Assembly: GCF_034424805.1 (NCBI RefSeq)
Contig: NZ_JAXOUF010000002.1
Span: 496,001 to 560,000, forward strand
Direction: 5' to 3'
Source of the DNA: Labrys sedimenti
Lineage (GTDB): Bacteria > Pseudomonadota > Alphaproteobacteria > Rhizobiales > Labraceae
DNA: 64,000 nucleotides
Shown here: in pieces, positions 33,670 through 42,240 of the stretch
How the letters are laid out: every line of letters starts with the position of its first letter
Numbering within the stretch: position 1 is the stretch's first letter
The notes under the pieces: generated by a model
The model's database searches: none
What the model saw: the letters and a program-made list of their open reading frames with translations, nothing else
What the model was told of the DNA's origin: nothing
Translations under genes and position numbers: made by a program

Positions 33670-33966
33670 ATGAACTTCATGCCCTTGCCGGACCGTGATC
33701 CGACCCCTCGCGAACGAGCCTATCTGGTGGCCCTGGAGGCGGGCGAACTGAGGCCGTCGATCAGCGGGCAGGCCGGAAATATGTGCCGGAAGTTCGGCTG
33801 GTGCGAGGCCGTCTTCCATTTGCCCGACGGCTCGCAGAAAACGCGATCGGAATTGCCCAGCCAGATGGATTCGATCGCGGTGATCAAGGCGGGCTACCGG
33901 GCCATCGGCTATTGCCTCACCCCACGCGGCCGAGCCGCCCTGGCGCGGCCCGCAGCGAAGAGGTAG
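33670..33966 (+). CDS. Small hypothetical protein
   Basis: 98 aa, start MNFMPLPDRDPTPRERAYLV with AGGGAC upstream. The middle has MCRKFGWCEAVFHLPDG with two Cys, and the end is CLTPRGRAALARPAAKR. I do not recognise a family; the pattern (winged-helix-like C-terminus YCLTPRGRAAL) could suit a small DNA-binding or regulatory protein, but this is weak. It stands alone between the RND pump and convergent corA. Confidence 0.6.
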   Translation: MNFMPLPDRDPTPRERAYLVALEAGELRPSISGQAGNMCRKFGWCEAVFHLPDGSQKTRSELPSQMDSIAVIKAGYRAIGYCLTPRGRAALARPAAKR

Positions 33967-33994
33967 CGCGTTTTTCCACTGCCGGATGATGGGG

Positions 33995-34981
33995 CTACAG
34001 CCAGTTCTTCCAGCGGAACAGCACGTAGGGGGCGATGGCGACCACCACCATCAGGATCAGGGCCATCGGGTAGCCGTGCGCCCATTTGAGCTCCGGCATG
34101 TTCTCGAAATTCATGCCGTAGACCGAGGCCACCAATGTCGGCGGCATGAAGATCACGGCCATCACCGAAAAGAGCTTGATGATGTTGTTCTGTTCGAGAT
34201 TGACCAGGCCGAGCGTGGCGTCGAGCAGGAACTGGATCTTGCCGGATTGAAAGGTCGCGTGCTCCTCGAGCGACTGCAGGTCGCGTAGTGTCATCTTGAC
34301 TTCCTCGCGCAACTCCGAGGGCACCTTGGCGGCCTTGAGGCCTGCCGAGAACCACAACAGTACCCGCTCGATCGAGACCAGGCTTTCACGCGATTTCGAG
34401 ACGAGGTCGCCATGACGGCCGAGCGCCTGCAAGGTTCGCTGCAGGGTGGCGTTGCGATTGCCTTGCTTGACGGACTCCTTGAACACACCGCGCGAGAGCG
34501 CGTCGAGGCGCTCGCCGGTGTCCTGCAGCACCTCGGCTGCACGGTCGATGACGGCATCGATCAGCCCGGCCATGATCGCCTCGGGACTGCCTCCGCAGCC
34601 GCCGGCCTTGACCGCATGGCCCGTATAGGTGGTGAAGGATTTCGGTTCGCTGTAGCGCACCGTCACCAGGACGCTGGCCGTGAGGATGAAGGTCACCGCC
34701 GAAATGTCCGGCTCGCTGGTGTTGACGTTCACCAGGAGGCGGGTGGTCATGTAGCGCGTGCCATTCTCCGACCAGATCAACTCGGAGGGTTCGATATCAT
34801 CCATATCCTCATGGGTGGGGATGGAGATGCCGAGCAGCGTCTCGACCTGCTGGTCTTCCTCGCGCGTCGGGTTGAGCAGGTCGATCCACAGGACATCCCC
34901 CGTGAGGGGCTCACCCCGCTGCAATGTGTGGGGCAGCAGCCTGTCCTTGGTCGTCGGGCACAAGCGATGTGTGGTGATCAT
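33995..34981 (-). CDS. corA: CorA-family magnesium/divalent cation transporter
   Basis: 328 aa. The C-terminal signature YGMNFENMPELKWAHGYP follows the first of two membrane helices (IFMPPTLVASV), and the second helix is MALILMVVVAIAPYVLF, then a basic end. The large cytoplasmic N-domain (WIDLLNPTREEDQQVETLLGI) is typical. It should form a homopentameric Mg2+ channel. The start at 34981 (MITTHRL) is chosen; an ATG at 35026 would add 15 residues from a repeat-bearing stretch. Confidence 0.93.
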   Translation of the reverse strand: MITTHRLCPTTKDRLLPHTLQRGEPLTGDVLWIDLLNPTREEDQQVETLLGISIPTHEDMDDIEPSELIWSENGTRYMTTRLLVNVNTSEPDISAVTFILTASVLVTVRYSEPKSFTTYTGHAVKAGGCGGSPEAIMAGLIDAVIDRAAEVLQDTGERLDALSRGVFKESVKQGNRNATLQRTLQALGRHGDLVSKSRESLVSIERVLLWFSAGLKAAKVPSELREEVKMTLRDLQSLEEHATFQSGKIQFLLDATLGLVNLEQNNIIKLFSVMAVIFMPPTLVASVYGMNFENMPELKWAHGYPMALILMVVVAIAPYVLFRWKNWL

Positions 34982-35276
34982 GACAGGCCCTGCGACAAGG
35001 GAGTGAGGAATTGGCCATCCCGCCAAATCGCAAAACGCTCTAGGGAGGAAAGATGACGGCAGCGTGATCTCGATCGGTATCGATCACAGCCAGCAGAAAA
35101 GCCGCCGATGGCGTTTGTCAAGAATGACGAAGGTCGCTTCCCGGGCCTTGTCGCCAACCTGGAACGCGATCTCGGCAAGGCGCTGCGCAAAACGGGCATC
35201 GTGAAAGGCCCAGCGCCGATCCTTCAGTGGGTTCCGCTGCAACTGCGGGCAAGCACGATGCGGGGCGTATTCGCGC

Positions 35277-35759
35277 TCAATTTGAGCGGGGCGGCTTGGC
35301 CTTGGGCGTATTCTGGGGCTGAGGCCCGCCCCTGAAAACAATCGGGAGCCGCAGCGAGAAGCTCTCTCCGGTCACGTTGGCGGGCGGCTTGGGGAGGGGT
35401 GTGGCCCGCTTGAGCGCGTCGAGCGCGGCCTCGTCGAACTCGCTCCTGCCGGAACCCTGCACCACCTTGGCCGACCGCACCTGTCCGTTGCGATCGAGGA
35501 CAAACTGGACCATGACCTGTCCGGACGGCAGCGGCGGAGGCGCTTCGCCTTCCTTCAAGGGCGGCTGGGGCAGGTTCGGAAAGCGGGTATTGGCCCCTAC
35601 CTGCCTGAGCAAGGCGGCATGCCAGCTCTTGGCGTCGGTGATCGGCGGAGAGGCGGGGGCCGGCTTGGACTGGGCCCAGACAGGGGAAGCCGCGAAAAAC
35701 GCTCCCAGGGACGCGCCAAGCAGGGCCCGGGTCAGTGCAAGACGTCGGAAGGCAGACAT
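35277..35759 (-). CDS. Secreted TonB C-terminal domain protein
   Basis: 160 aa. Signal peptide at residues 1-29 (LTRALLGASLGAFFAASPVWAQ). A short Pro-rich linker follows, then a TonB-C domain: QVMVQFVLDRNGQVRSAKVVQGSGRSEFDEAALDALKRATPLPKPP. True TonB proteins have an uncleaved N-terminal anchor and a long Pro-rich rod; here the helix looks cleavable and the rod is short, and no ExbB/ExbD are near. It is probably a periplasmic TonB-like protein of unknown task. The start at 35759 keeps the signal peptide at the N-terminus. Confidence 0.82.
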   Translation of the reverse strand: MSAFRRLALTRALLGASLGAFFAASPVWAQSKPAPASPPITDAKSWHAALLRQVGANTRFPNLPQPPLKEGEAPPPLPSGQVMVQFVLDRNGQVRSAKVVQGSGRSEFDEAALDALKRATPLPKPPANVTGESFSLRLPIVFRGGPQPQNTPKAKPPRSN

Positions 35760-35970
35760 GGGACGTTCCGGAAAGCTAAGGCGTTTTACGATTTGGAGAA
35801 ATCGCCCAGAATCGCAAAGACGCATCAAACCAACGAGACGGAGCAAAATGGCGTTTCCATCCAAACGCTCTTTGCTCCGGGGGACACACCCTTGTTGCCT
35901 TTCCGGGGAGATTGCAAGTTTTTGATATTACTATGGAATAGTTCTTATCGGGGCTTGCTGCGAAGCCCGC

Positions 35971-37791
35971 TCATCCCTCGATTTCCTCCCGCAGCATCTC
36001 CAGGGCCAGCCATTCTTCCTCGGCATGCGCCTTCTCGGCTTCGAGTTTGGCGAGCTGTTGGCTGAGCTCGGCGAATTTCTTCGAATCCCTGGCGAAGAGG
36101 TCGGGGTCGGCAAGCCGCTCCTGCAGGCTCGCCGCCTTGGTGGCAAGCTGGTCGATCTTGCCGGGCAGGGTCTCGAGGGCGTGCTTTTCCTTGAACGAAA
36201 GTTTGCGCTTGCCGCTGCGCTCCGGCGCCGAACCGGTCGCTGCCTGATCTGCGACGGCCGGCTTGGACGTTTCCGCCTTCTCGGTCGGTTTGCGGGCGAC
36301 GCCCCCGCCGCGCTGGGCCACCATGTCGCTATAGCCGCCGGCATATTCCGTCCAGCGCCCGTCGCCTTCGCTCATCAGGATCGAGGTCGAAACCCGGTCG
36401 AGGAAGTCGCGGTCATGGCTGATGACGATGACGGTGCCCTGATAGTCCCCGATCATCTCCTGCAGGAGGTCGAGTGTTTCCAGGTCGAGATCGTTGGTCG
36501 GCTCGTCCAGCACCAGGAAATTGGAGGGCTTGGCCAAAGCGCGCGCCAGCATCAGCCGGCCGCGTTCGCCGCCCGACAGCACCGAAACCGGCGTGCGTGC
36601 CTGCTCGGGCGGAAACAGGAAATCGCGCATATAGCCGATGACGTGCTTGCGCTCGCCGCCGACCTCGACATAGTCCGAGCCGCCGCCGGTAAGCGTATCG
36701 CTGAGGGTCGTCTGTGGGTCCAGGCTCTCGCGACGCTGGTCGAGCGTCACCATCTGCAGGCTTGCGCCCAGCTTCACCACGCCACTGTCGGGCGGGACGG
36801 CACCGGTCAAGAGGTTGAGCAGGGTAGTCTTGCCGGCGCCGTTGGGGCCGACAATGCCGATCCTGTCGCCTCGGGCGATGCGGATGGAGAAATCCTTGAC
36901 GATCGGCGGGCCGCCCCAATTCTTGTTCACGCCGATCGCTTCGACCACCAGCTTGCCGCTTTCCTCGCCTTCGGTCATCGTCAACTTCACCGCGCCGGTG
37001 ACGCGGCGGGCATCGCGGCGCTCTTGCCGGAGGGCGGCGAGATTGGCCATGCGGCGGACATTGCGCTTGCGACGGGCGGTCACGCCATAGCGCACCCAGT
37101 GTTCTTCCGCCACGATCTTGCGGTCGAGTTTCTGGCGGTCGCGCTCTTCTTCTTCCAGCACCTGGTCGCGCCATTCCTCGAAGAAGGCGAAGCCGCGATC
37201 CGTGCGCCGGGTCTGGCCGCGATCGAGCCAGACGGTGGCGCGCGACAGGTTTTCCAGGAAGCGCCGGTCATGGCTGATCAGCACCAGGGCCGAGCGCAAC
37301 GAGCCGATTTCCTTTTCCAGCCATTCGATGGCCGGCAGGTCGAGATGGTTGGTCGGCTCGTCGAGCAGCAGGATGTCCGGTTCGGGGGCAAGCACGCGGG
37401 CAAGCGCCGCGCGCCGGGCCTCGCCGCCGGAGAGATTGTCGGGGCTCTCCTCGCCCGTCAGGCCGAGCTCGTTGAGCAGATAGAGGGCGCGGTAATTGTC
37501 GTCGCCCGGACCGAGGCCCGCCTCGACATAGGCGAGCGTGGTGGCAAAGCCGCTTAAATCCGGCTCCTGCGGCAGATAGCGCACCGTGGCGCCGGGATGC
37601 ACGAAACGCTCGCCGCGATCGGCCTCGATCTGGCCCGCGGCGATCTTGAGCAAAGTCGACTTGCCGGAGCCGTTGCGGCCAACGAGGCAGAGCCGCTCGC
37701 CGGGGGCAATCGACAGATCGGCTCCCTCGAGGGTCGGGGTGCCGCCAAAGGTCAGATGGACATCGCGCAGGAAGAGCAGGGGAGGAGCCAT
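35971..37791 (-). CDS. ABC-F family ATPase (Uup-like)
   Basis: 606 aa with two ABC domains and no membrane segments. Walker A GRNGSGKST and GPNGAGKT, signatures LSGGEARRAALARVL and LSGGERGRLMLARAL, Walker B LLLDEPTNHLD and FLVLDEPTNDLD. The linker between domains contains AEEHWVRYGVTARRKRNVRRM, and the C-terminal tail (from about 520) is coiled-coil. That is the Uup arrangement: a translation- or DNA-associated ABC-F factor. Monocistronic, divergent from the L,D-transpeptidase gene. Confidence 0.92.
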   Translation of the reverse strand: MAPPLLFLRDVHLTFGGTPTLEGADLSIAPGERLCLVGRNGSGKSTLLKIAAGQIEADRGERFVHPGATVRYLPQEPDLSGFATTLAYVEAGLGPGDDNYRALYLLNELGLTGEESPDNLSGGEARRAALARVLAPEPDILLLDEPTNHLDLPAIEWLEKEIGSLRSALVLISHDRRFLENLSRATVWLDRGQTRRTDRGFAFFEEWRDQVLEEEERDRQKLDRKIVAEEHWVRYGVTARRKRNVRRMANLAALRQERRDARRVTGAVKLTMTEGEESGKLVVEAIGVNKNWGGPPIVKDFSIRIARGDRIGIVGPNGAGKTTLLNLLTGAVPPDSGVVKLGASLQMVTLDQRRESLDPQTTLSDTLTGGGSDYVEVGGERKHVIGYMRDFLFPPEQARTPVSVLSGGERGRLMLARALAKPSNFLVLDEPTNDLDLETLDLLQEMIGDYQGTVIVISHDRDFLDRVSTSILMSEGDGRWTEYAGGYSDMVAQRGGGVARKPTEKAETSKPAVADQAATGSAPERSGKRKLSFKEKHALETLPGKIDQLATKAASLQERLADPDLFARDSKKFAELSQQLAKLEAEKAHAEEEWLALEMLREEIEG

Positions 37792-38023
37792 GCGCGCCTT
37801 GTGCAGGCGGCCACGAAGCGGGTCAAGCCTTCATTCTGTGCGCACTGTGTTCTAGCGCACGTCCTAGCCAGCCTGCGGGGCATAGATGAAGCCAATGTGA
37901 ACGGCAGTGCGTTCACGAGAACGCGATATAAAGAAATTCGGAACGTTGCAGCAAAGGCACAGCCGAACACGGAAGTCTTGCTTATTGTAAGTGCCGGTTC
38001 TCCCGATCCCAGTAGGATGTATA

Positions 38024-38812
38024 ATGTCGTCTCTCTCCCGCCGCGTCTTTCTCATGGGCGCCTCGCTGACTGGACTGGGCTTTGCCCTGGCCAGTTGCGT
38101 GACCGATTCAGCCGCAATCAAGCCGGTCGTCGTGGCTTCGGCCGACCCGGCAACGCTGCCGGCGGTGCCGGTGGACGGCCGCCCGACCGATGAGATTACG
38201 CAACCCGAACAGCCCCTCACGCCCGAGGGTACATATGACTACAAGGCCATCTACGCTCAAATGACCGACGGTAAATTCGTCGTTCCGGCCGTGGATACCA
38301 AACGCATCGGCGCTCAGTTCCTGCGCGCCGAGGTCGACTATCCGTCCAGCGAACCGGCTGGCACCATCGTGGTCGATCCCAGGGCGCATTATCTCTACTA
38401 CGTCATGGGCGGTGGTCGAGCCATGCGCTATGGCGTCGGCGTCGGCAAGCAGGGCTTCGGCTGGTCCGGCACGGCGGAAATCCGCTACAAGCGCGAATGG
38501 CCCGATTGGTATCCGCCCAAGGAAATGATCGCCCGCCGGCCCGATCTGCGCGGCAGTCTCGCCCAGTTGCAAAGCGGTGTGGGCGTGCGCGGCGGACCGC
38601 GCAATCCGATCACGGGACGTGCCATGTATCTGTGGCAGAACAACAAGGATACGCTCTTCCGTATCCATGGCACCAACGAGCCCTATAGCATCGGACACAA
38701 TGCCTCCTCGGGCTGCATCCGCATGATCGTCCAGGATGCGATCGACCTTTACAAGCGCGCCCCTCTCGGTGGCCGCGTTGTCGTCCTCGGCCCCGGCATG
38801 TCGGAAGCCTGA
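38024..38812 (+). CDS. L,D-transpeptidase (YkuD), lipoprotein/Tat-like N-terminus
   Basis: 262 aa cell-wall enzyme that makes 3-3 peptidoglycan crosslinks or attaches proteins. The YkuD core begins TIVVDPRAHYLYYVMG, and the active site HGTNEPYSIGHNASSGCIRM has His215, His225 and Cys231. The N-terminus reads SRRVFLMGASLTGLGFALASC: a twin-arginine-like lead with a lipobox ending at Cys25, so it is probably an exported lipoprotein. The start at 38024 is supported by AGGATG upstream. A terminator follows. Confidence 0.92.
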   Translation: MSSLSRRVFLMGASLTGLGFALASCVTDSAAIKPVVVASADPATLPAVPVDGRPTDEITQPEQPLTPEGTYDYKAIYAQMTDGKFVVPAVDTKRIGAQFLRAEVDYPSSEPAGTIVVDPRAHYLYYVMGGGRAMRYGVGVGKQGFGWSGTAEIRYKREWPDWYPPKEMIARRPDLRGSLAQLQSGVGVRGGPRNPITGRAMYLWQNNKDTLFRIHGTNEPYSIGHNASSGCIRMIVQDAIDLYKRAPLGGRVVVLGPGMSEA

Positions 38813-38847
38813 GCGGGACGCCGATTTCGCCACATCGCTGTGTTTGT

Positions 38848-38880
38848 GCAAGGCCGGGCTCATGCCCGGCCTTTGCTTTA
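38848..38880 (+). terminator. Rho-independent terminator of the L,D-transpeptidase gene
   Basis: The AAGGCCGGGC stem with a TCAT loop and GCCCGGCCTTT, then TGCTTTA. It lies 36 bases after the stop codon. Confidence 0.85.
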
Positions 38881-38881
38881 T

Positions 38882-38918
38882 GACAAGACCCTGTCTGAAG
38901 GGGGGAGACGGTCTTGTC
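38882..38918. repeat. Inverted repeat GACAAGACC / GGTCTTGTC
   Basis: Perfect 9-bp arms separated by 19 G-rich bases, about 170 bases upstream of the isomerase gene. Could be an operator or leader hairpin; no regulator gene is adjacent. Confidence 0.5.
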
Positions 38919-39089
38919 TTTCCCTGGTGTACGTACATCAAATCGCCGTTGCACAGTCCGGAAGGATTTGCCATGGTGAGGCAAGCCGAGGGGCAGGTCA
39001 GACAAATGGCCCCAGGCCGAAGGGGCGAGCCGGCACATGCGATCGGCTCCTGACCTGCGGCCCGAAGGCATCACCTCAGGAGACGCAGC

Positions 39090-40151
39090 ATGGCGGCCAC
39101 GATCAAGGGACCGGCGATCTTTCTCGCCCAGTTCGCGGGCGACGCCGCGCCCTTCAATTCCCTCGATTCGATCTGCAAATGGGCCGCCTCGCTCGGCTAC
39201 AAGGGCGTGCAGATCCCGAGCTGGGACGGCCGCCTGTTCGACCTCAAGAAGGCCGCCGAATCCAAGACCTATTGCGACGAGGTCGCCGGCGTCGTTGCCA
39301 GCCATGGCCTCGCTATCACCGAATTGTCGACCCATCTGCAGGGCCAGCTCGTGGCCGTCCATCCGGCCTATAACGAAGCCTTCGACGGGTTTGCGCCGCC
39401 GGAAGTGCGCGGCAAGCCAAGGGAGAGGCAGGCCTGGGCCGTGGAGCAGCTGAAAGCTGCAGCCACCGCCTCCCGCCATCTCGGCCTCGATGCCAGTGTC
39501 AGCTTCTCCGGCGCCCTGGCCTGGCCTTTCGCCTATCCTTGGCCGCAGCGGCCGGCCGGCCTCATAGACGAGGCGTTCGGGGAACTCGCCAAGCGCTGGA
39601 AGCCGATCCTCGATGCCTATGACGCGGTCGGCGTCGACGTCTGCTACGAGCTGCATCCCGGCGAGGACCTGTTCGATGGCGCTACCTTCGAGCGCTTCGT
39701 CGACCGGCTGAAAGGGCACAAGCGAGCCAACATCAACTACGACCCGTCGCATTTCGTGCTGCAGCAGCTCGACTATCTCGCTTTCATCGATATCTATCAC
39801 GAGCGCATCAAGGCCTTTCACGCCAAGGATGCCGAGTTCAACCCGACGGGCCGTCAGGGCGTCTATTCGGGCTATGCCTCCTGGACGGAGAGGGCGGGGC
39901 GCTTCCGCTCGCTGGGCGACGGCCAGGTCGACTTCACCGGCGTCTTCTCCAAGCTCGCCCAGTACGACTATGCCTCCTGGGCCGTGCTCGAATGGGAATG
40001 CTGCCTCAAGCACCCCGAAGACGGCGCGGCGGAAGGGGCGCCCTTCATCGCCGCCCATATCATCCGGGTGACGGAGAAGGCCTTCGACGATTTCGCCGGC
40101 GGCGGCACCGATCGCAAGGCGGTGCGGCGCATGCTCGGCCTCAACCGATAA
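39090..40151 (+). CDS. Sugar phosphate isomerase/epimerase (xylose-isomerase-like TIM barrel)
   Basis: 353 aa AP-endonuclease-2-fold protein. Conserved metal-site pieces are VCYELHPGEDLFDG (Glu and His), NINYDPSHFVLQQLD (Asp and His), HAKDAEF and VLEWECCLKHPEDG. Close relatives (IolE/IolH- and YcjR-type) isomerise or epimerise keto-sugars and cyclitols. CAGGAG precedes the ATG. It is followed 15 bases later by a Gfo/Idh/MocA gene; such pairs process 3-keto sugars or inositol derivatives. The exact reaction is open. Confidence 0.9.
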   Translation: MAATIKGPAIFLAQFAGDAAPFNSLDSICKWAASLGYKGVQIPSWDGRLFDLKKAAESKTYCDEVAGVVASHGLAITELSTHLQGQLVAVHPAYNEAFDGFAPPEVRGKPRERQAWAVEQLKAAATASRHLGLDASVSFSGALAWPFAYPWPQRPAGLIDEAFGELAKRWKPILDAYDAVGVDVCYELHPGEDLFDGATFERFVDRLKGHKRANINYDPSHFVLQQLDYLAFIDIYHERIKAFHAKDAEFNPTGRQGVYSGYASWTERAGRFRSLGDGQVDFTGVFSKLAQYDYASWAVLEWECCLKHPEDGAAEGAPFIAAHIIRVTEKAFDDFAGGGTDRKAVRRMLGLNR

Positions 40152-40166
40152 GCAGGGGGAAACACG

Positions 40167-41339
40167 ATGGCGATCGAGGGCCGTTCGGACAGCAAGGCAG
40201 GCGGACGCGTGCGCTATGGCATGGTCGGAGGCGGTGAGGGCGCTTTCATCGGCGCCGTGCATCGTCTTGCCGCCCGCATGGACGACGATTATGTGCTGGT
40301 GGCGGGCGCCCTGTCGTCCACGCCCGAGAAGGCCCAGCGTTCTGGCGAGGCACTGGGGCTCGATCCGAGCCGGATCTATCCCGATTTCGAGACGATGGCG
40401 CGCCGGGAAAAGCGCCGTAAGGACGGCATCGAGGCTGTCTCCATCGTCACGCCGAACCATATGCACGCTCCGGCGGCGGAAGCCTTCATCAAGGCCGGCA
40501 TCCACGTCATCTGCGACAAGCCGGTGACCACTACGCTGAAGGATGCGCTACGCCTGAAGAAGCTCGCCGCCGACAAGGGCGTGATCTTCGCGGTGACTCA
40601 TAATTACACCGGCTATCCCCTCATCCGCGCGGCGCGCGAGATGGTGAAGTCGGGGCAGCTCGGTGCCATCCGCCTGATCCAGGTCGAATATCCGCAGGAC
40701 TGGCTCACCACGCCGATCGAGCACACCGGTCAGAAACAGGCCGATTGGCGCACCGATCCCAAGCGCTCCGGCGCCGGCGGCGCCATCGGCGACATCGGCA
40801 CCCATGCCTTCAACCTGGCCCAGTTTGTCGGCGGGCTGGAGGTTTCGGAGTTGCTGGCCGAACTCACCTCCTTCGTGCCCGGAAGGGCGCTCGACGACAA
40901 TGTGCAGATCCTGCTGCGTTACGCCAATGGCGCACGCGGGGCCTTGTGGGCGAGCCAGGTGGCGCCCGGCAACGAGAACGGCCTCATGCTGCGCGTTTAT
41001 GGCGAGAAGGCCGGGTTCCATTGGCGCCAGGACAACCCGAACTATCTCTATTTCACCCCGCATGGTGAACCGACCCGCATCATCACCCGCGGCTCGGCCG
41101 CGGCCGGCGAGGACGCTGCGCGGGTGACGCGCGTGCCGCCCGGCCATCCCGAGGGCTATCTGGAGGGCTTTGCCAATATCTATGCCGAGATTGCCCGTGC
41201 CATCCGGGCCGCCCGCAGCGGCGAGACCCTTGATCAGGCCGTGCTCTTCCCCGGCATCGACGACGGCATCGCCGGCATGGCCTTCATCGAGGCGGCGGTG
41301 AAATCCTCCAAGAAGGGCGGCGTCTGGGTGAAGCCGTAG
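40167..41339 (+). CDS. Gfo/Idh/MocA family oxidoreductase
   Basis: 390 aa. Rossmann motif RYGMVGGGEGAFIG, CDKPVTTTLKDA with the conserved Lys, and GAIGDIGTHAFNLAQFV with Asp/His in the substrate domain. It differs from the oxidoreductase at 13582 (longer, GDIGTH instead of MDITVH), so it is a separate subfamily. With the upstream isomerase it forms a two-gene operon, probably oxidising a sugar or cyclitol to a keto form. SD AGGGGGAA precedes the ATG. Confidence 0.92.
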   Translation: MAIEGRSDSKAGGRVRYGMVGGGEGAFIGAVHRLAARMDDDYVLVAGALSSTPEKAQRSGEALGLDPSRIYPDFETMARREKRRKDGIEAVSIVTPNHMHAPAAEAFIKAGIHVICDKPVTTTLKDALRLKKLAADKGVIFAVTHNYTGYPLIRAAREMVKSGQLGAIRLIQVEYPQDWLTTPIEHTGQKQADWRTDPKRSGAGGAIGDIGTHAFNLAQFVGGLEVSELLAELTSFVPGRALDDNVQILLRYANGARGALWASQVAPGNENGLMLRVYGEKAGFHWRQDNPNYLYFTPHGEPTRIITRGSAAAGEDAARVTRVPPGHPEGYLEGFANIYAEIARAIRAARSGETLDQAVLFPGIDDGIAGMAFIEAAVKSSKKGGVWVKP

Positions 41340-41400
41340 GAAAACGGGCCTCTATCCCCCATGCGGCCCACTTCAGCGTCTTCGAGTTTGTACAGCCTTT

Positions 41401-41481
41401 GTCATTGCCGGGCTTGACCCGGCAGTACAGTTCCTTTGCGCTCCGTGGCTTCTGGATAGCCGGGTCAAGCCCGGCGATGAC
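41401..41481. repeat. Palindromic intergenic repeat (GTCATTGCCGGGCTTGACCCGG type)
   Basis: 81 bases bounded by GTCATTGCCGGGCTTGACCC and its near-perfect inverted copy ending in CCCGGCGATGAC. It sits between the oxidoreductase and convergent tetR genes and may serve as a bidirectional terminator. Confidence 0.8.
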
Positions 41482-41523
41482 AAATCGAAGCCCAGTCCCC
41501 TTCAGTGAACCGGATGGGACCCG

Positions 41524-42126
41524 CTATCCGGCTCCGACCTCGGTGGAAACGACGAGCGTCTCGATCCGGCGCAGGAGTGCCTCGTCGGCGTCGATCTGCC
41601 AGGTCAGCAGGTGGTACCAGTTGAAACCTGCCCACAATGCGATGCGTTCGTCGATCAGGTGGGCAGGAAATTCGCCCCGCGCTGCTGCTCGTTCGAAGAG
41701 ATGGCGCACCGGCCGGAACAGCACCGGCAGAAACTCATTGCGCAGGCGCGAGCCTGCCGCTTCGCTCGCTTGCGCCTCGGCGAGCAGCGCCCTGAAGGCG
41801 CCACCGGGCGGCGTCCGCCAGAAGCGCCAGAGGTCGGCGGTGTGCTGCACCAGATCCTCGATCAGGCTGCCTGTGTCCGGCAGGCTGATCGCCCGAGCCT
41901 TTTCGGCCCCGTAGGCTGCCATGAACAGATCGGCCTTGGTCGGCCACCAGCGGTAGACCGTGGCCTTGCCGGCGCCGGCGCGTCGTGCAGCCTCCTCGAT
42001 GGAAAATCCGGCATAGCCCCGATCCGCCAGAAGCTGTCGTGCGGCCTCGATGATGGCGGTCTCGGTCTGCGGATTGCGCCGGGCGCCGATCGAGCGGCGC
42101 CTTGGCTGCGTGGCTTTCGTCTCCAT
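41524..42126 (-). CDS. TetR-family regulator of the divergent MFS transporter
   Basis: 200 aa. The HTH reads GFSIEEAARRAGAGKATVYRWWPTKADLF (about 38-66), followed by a TetR_C-type ligand domain. The start at 42126 is chosen since GGGAGG lies 6 bases upstream; an ATG at 42141 would overlap that site. Two palindromes lie in the divergent intergenic gap, which would let it control itself and the MFS gene. Confidence 0.9.
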   Translation of the reverse strand: METKATQPRRRSIGARRNPQTETAIIEAARQLLADRGYAGFSIEEAARRAGAGKATVYRWWPTKADLFMAAYGAEKARAISLPDTGSLIEDLVQHTADLWRFWRTPPGGAFRALLAEAQASEAAGSRLRNEFLPVLFRPVRHLFERAAARGEFPAHLIDERIALWAGFNWYHLLTWQIDADEALLRRIETLVVSTEVGAG

Positions 42127-42142
42127 GCTGTGCCTCCCCATC

Positions 42143-42171
42143 TTGACATAACGAAACGTATCGTTTTATTC
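42143..42171 (+). promoter_or_regulatory. Promoter of the MFS gene
   Basis: TTGACA at 42143-42148 and a TTTATT -10-like box at 42165-42170, spacing 16. The first TetR operator fills the spacer. Confidence 0.5.
42150..42165. promoter_or_regulatory. TetR operator A
   Basis: AACGAAAC-GTATCGTT; 7 of 8 positions symmetric. Its centre is 28 bp from operator B. Confidence 0.75.
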
Positions 42172-42177
42172 AATCAT

Positions 42178-42193
42178 AACGATACGTATCGTT
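42178..42193. promoter_or_regulatory. TetR operator B
   Basis: AACGATAC-GTATCGTT, a perfect 16-bp palindrome sharing its right half with operator A. It lies just downstream of the presumed MFS -10 box. Confidence 0.82.
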
Positions 42194-42240
42194 TCATTAG
42201 TCGGCAAATACGCGCCGTGAAACCGCCTGCCGTGAATCAC

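Noticed and set aside
35108..35335. 75-codon plus-strand ORF between corA and the TonB-like gene
   Set aside because: No ribosome site, overlaps the TonB-like gene's end and shows no recognisable domain.
41611..42240. N-terminal extension of the MFS frame across the tetR gene
   Set aside because: It would be antisense to tetR and lacks hydrophobic or conserved sequence; the MFS begins at about 42241.
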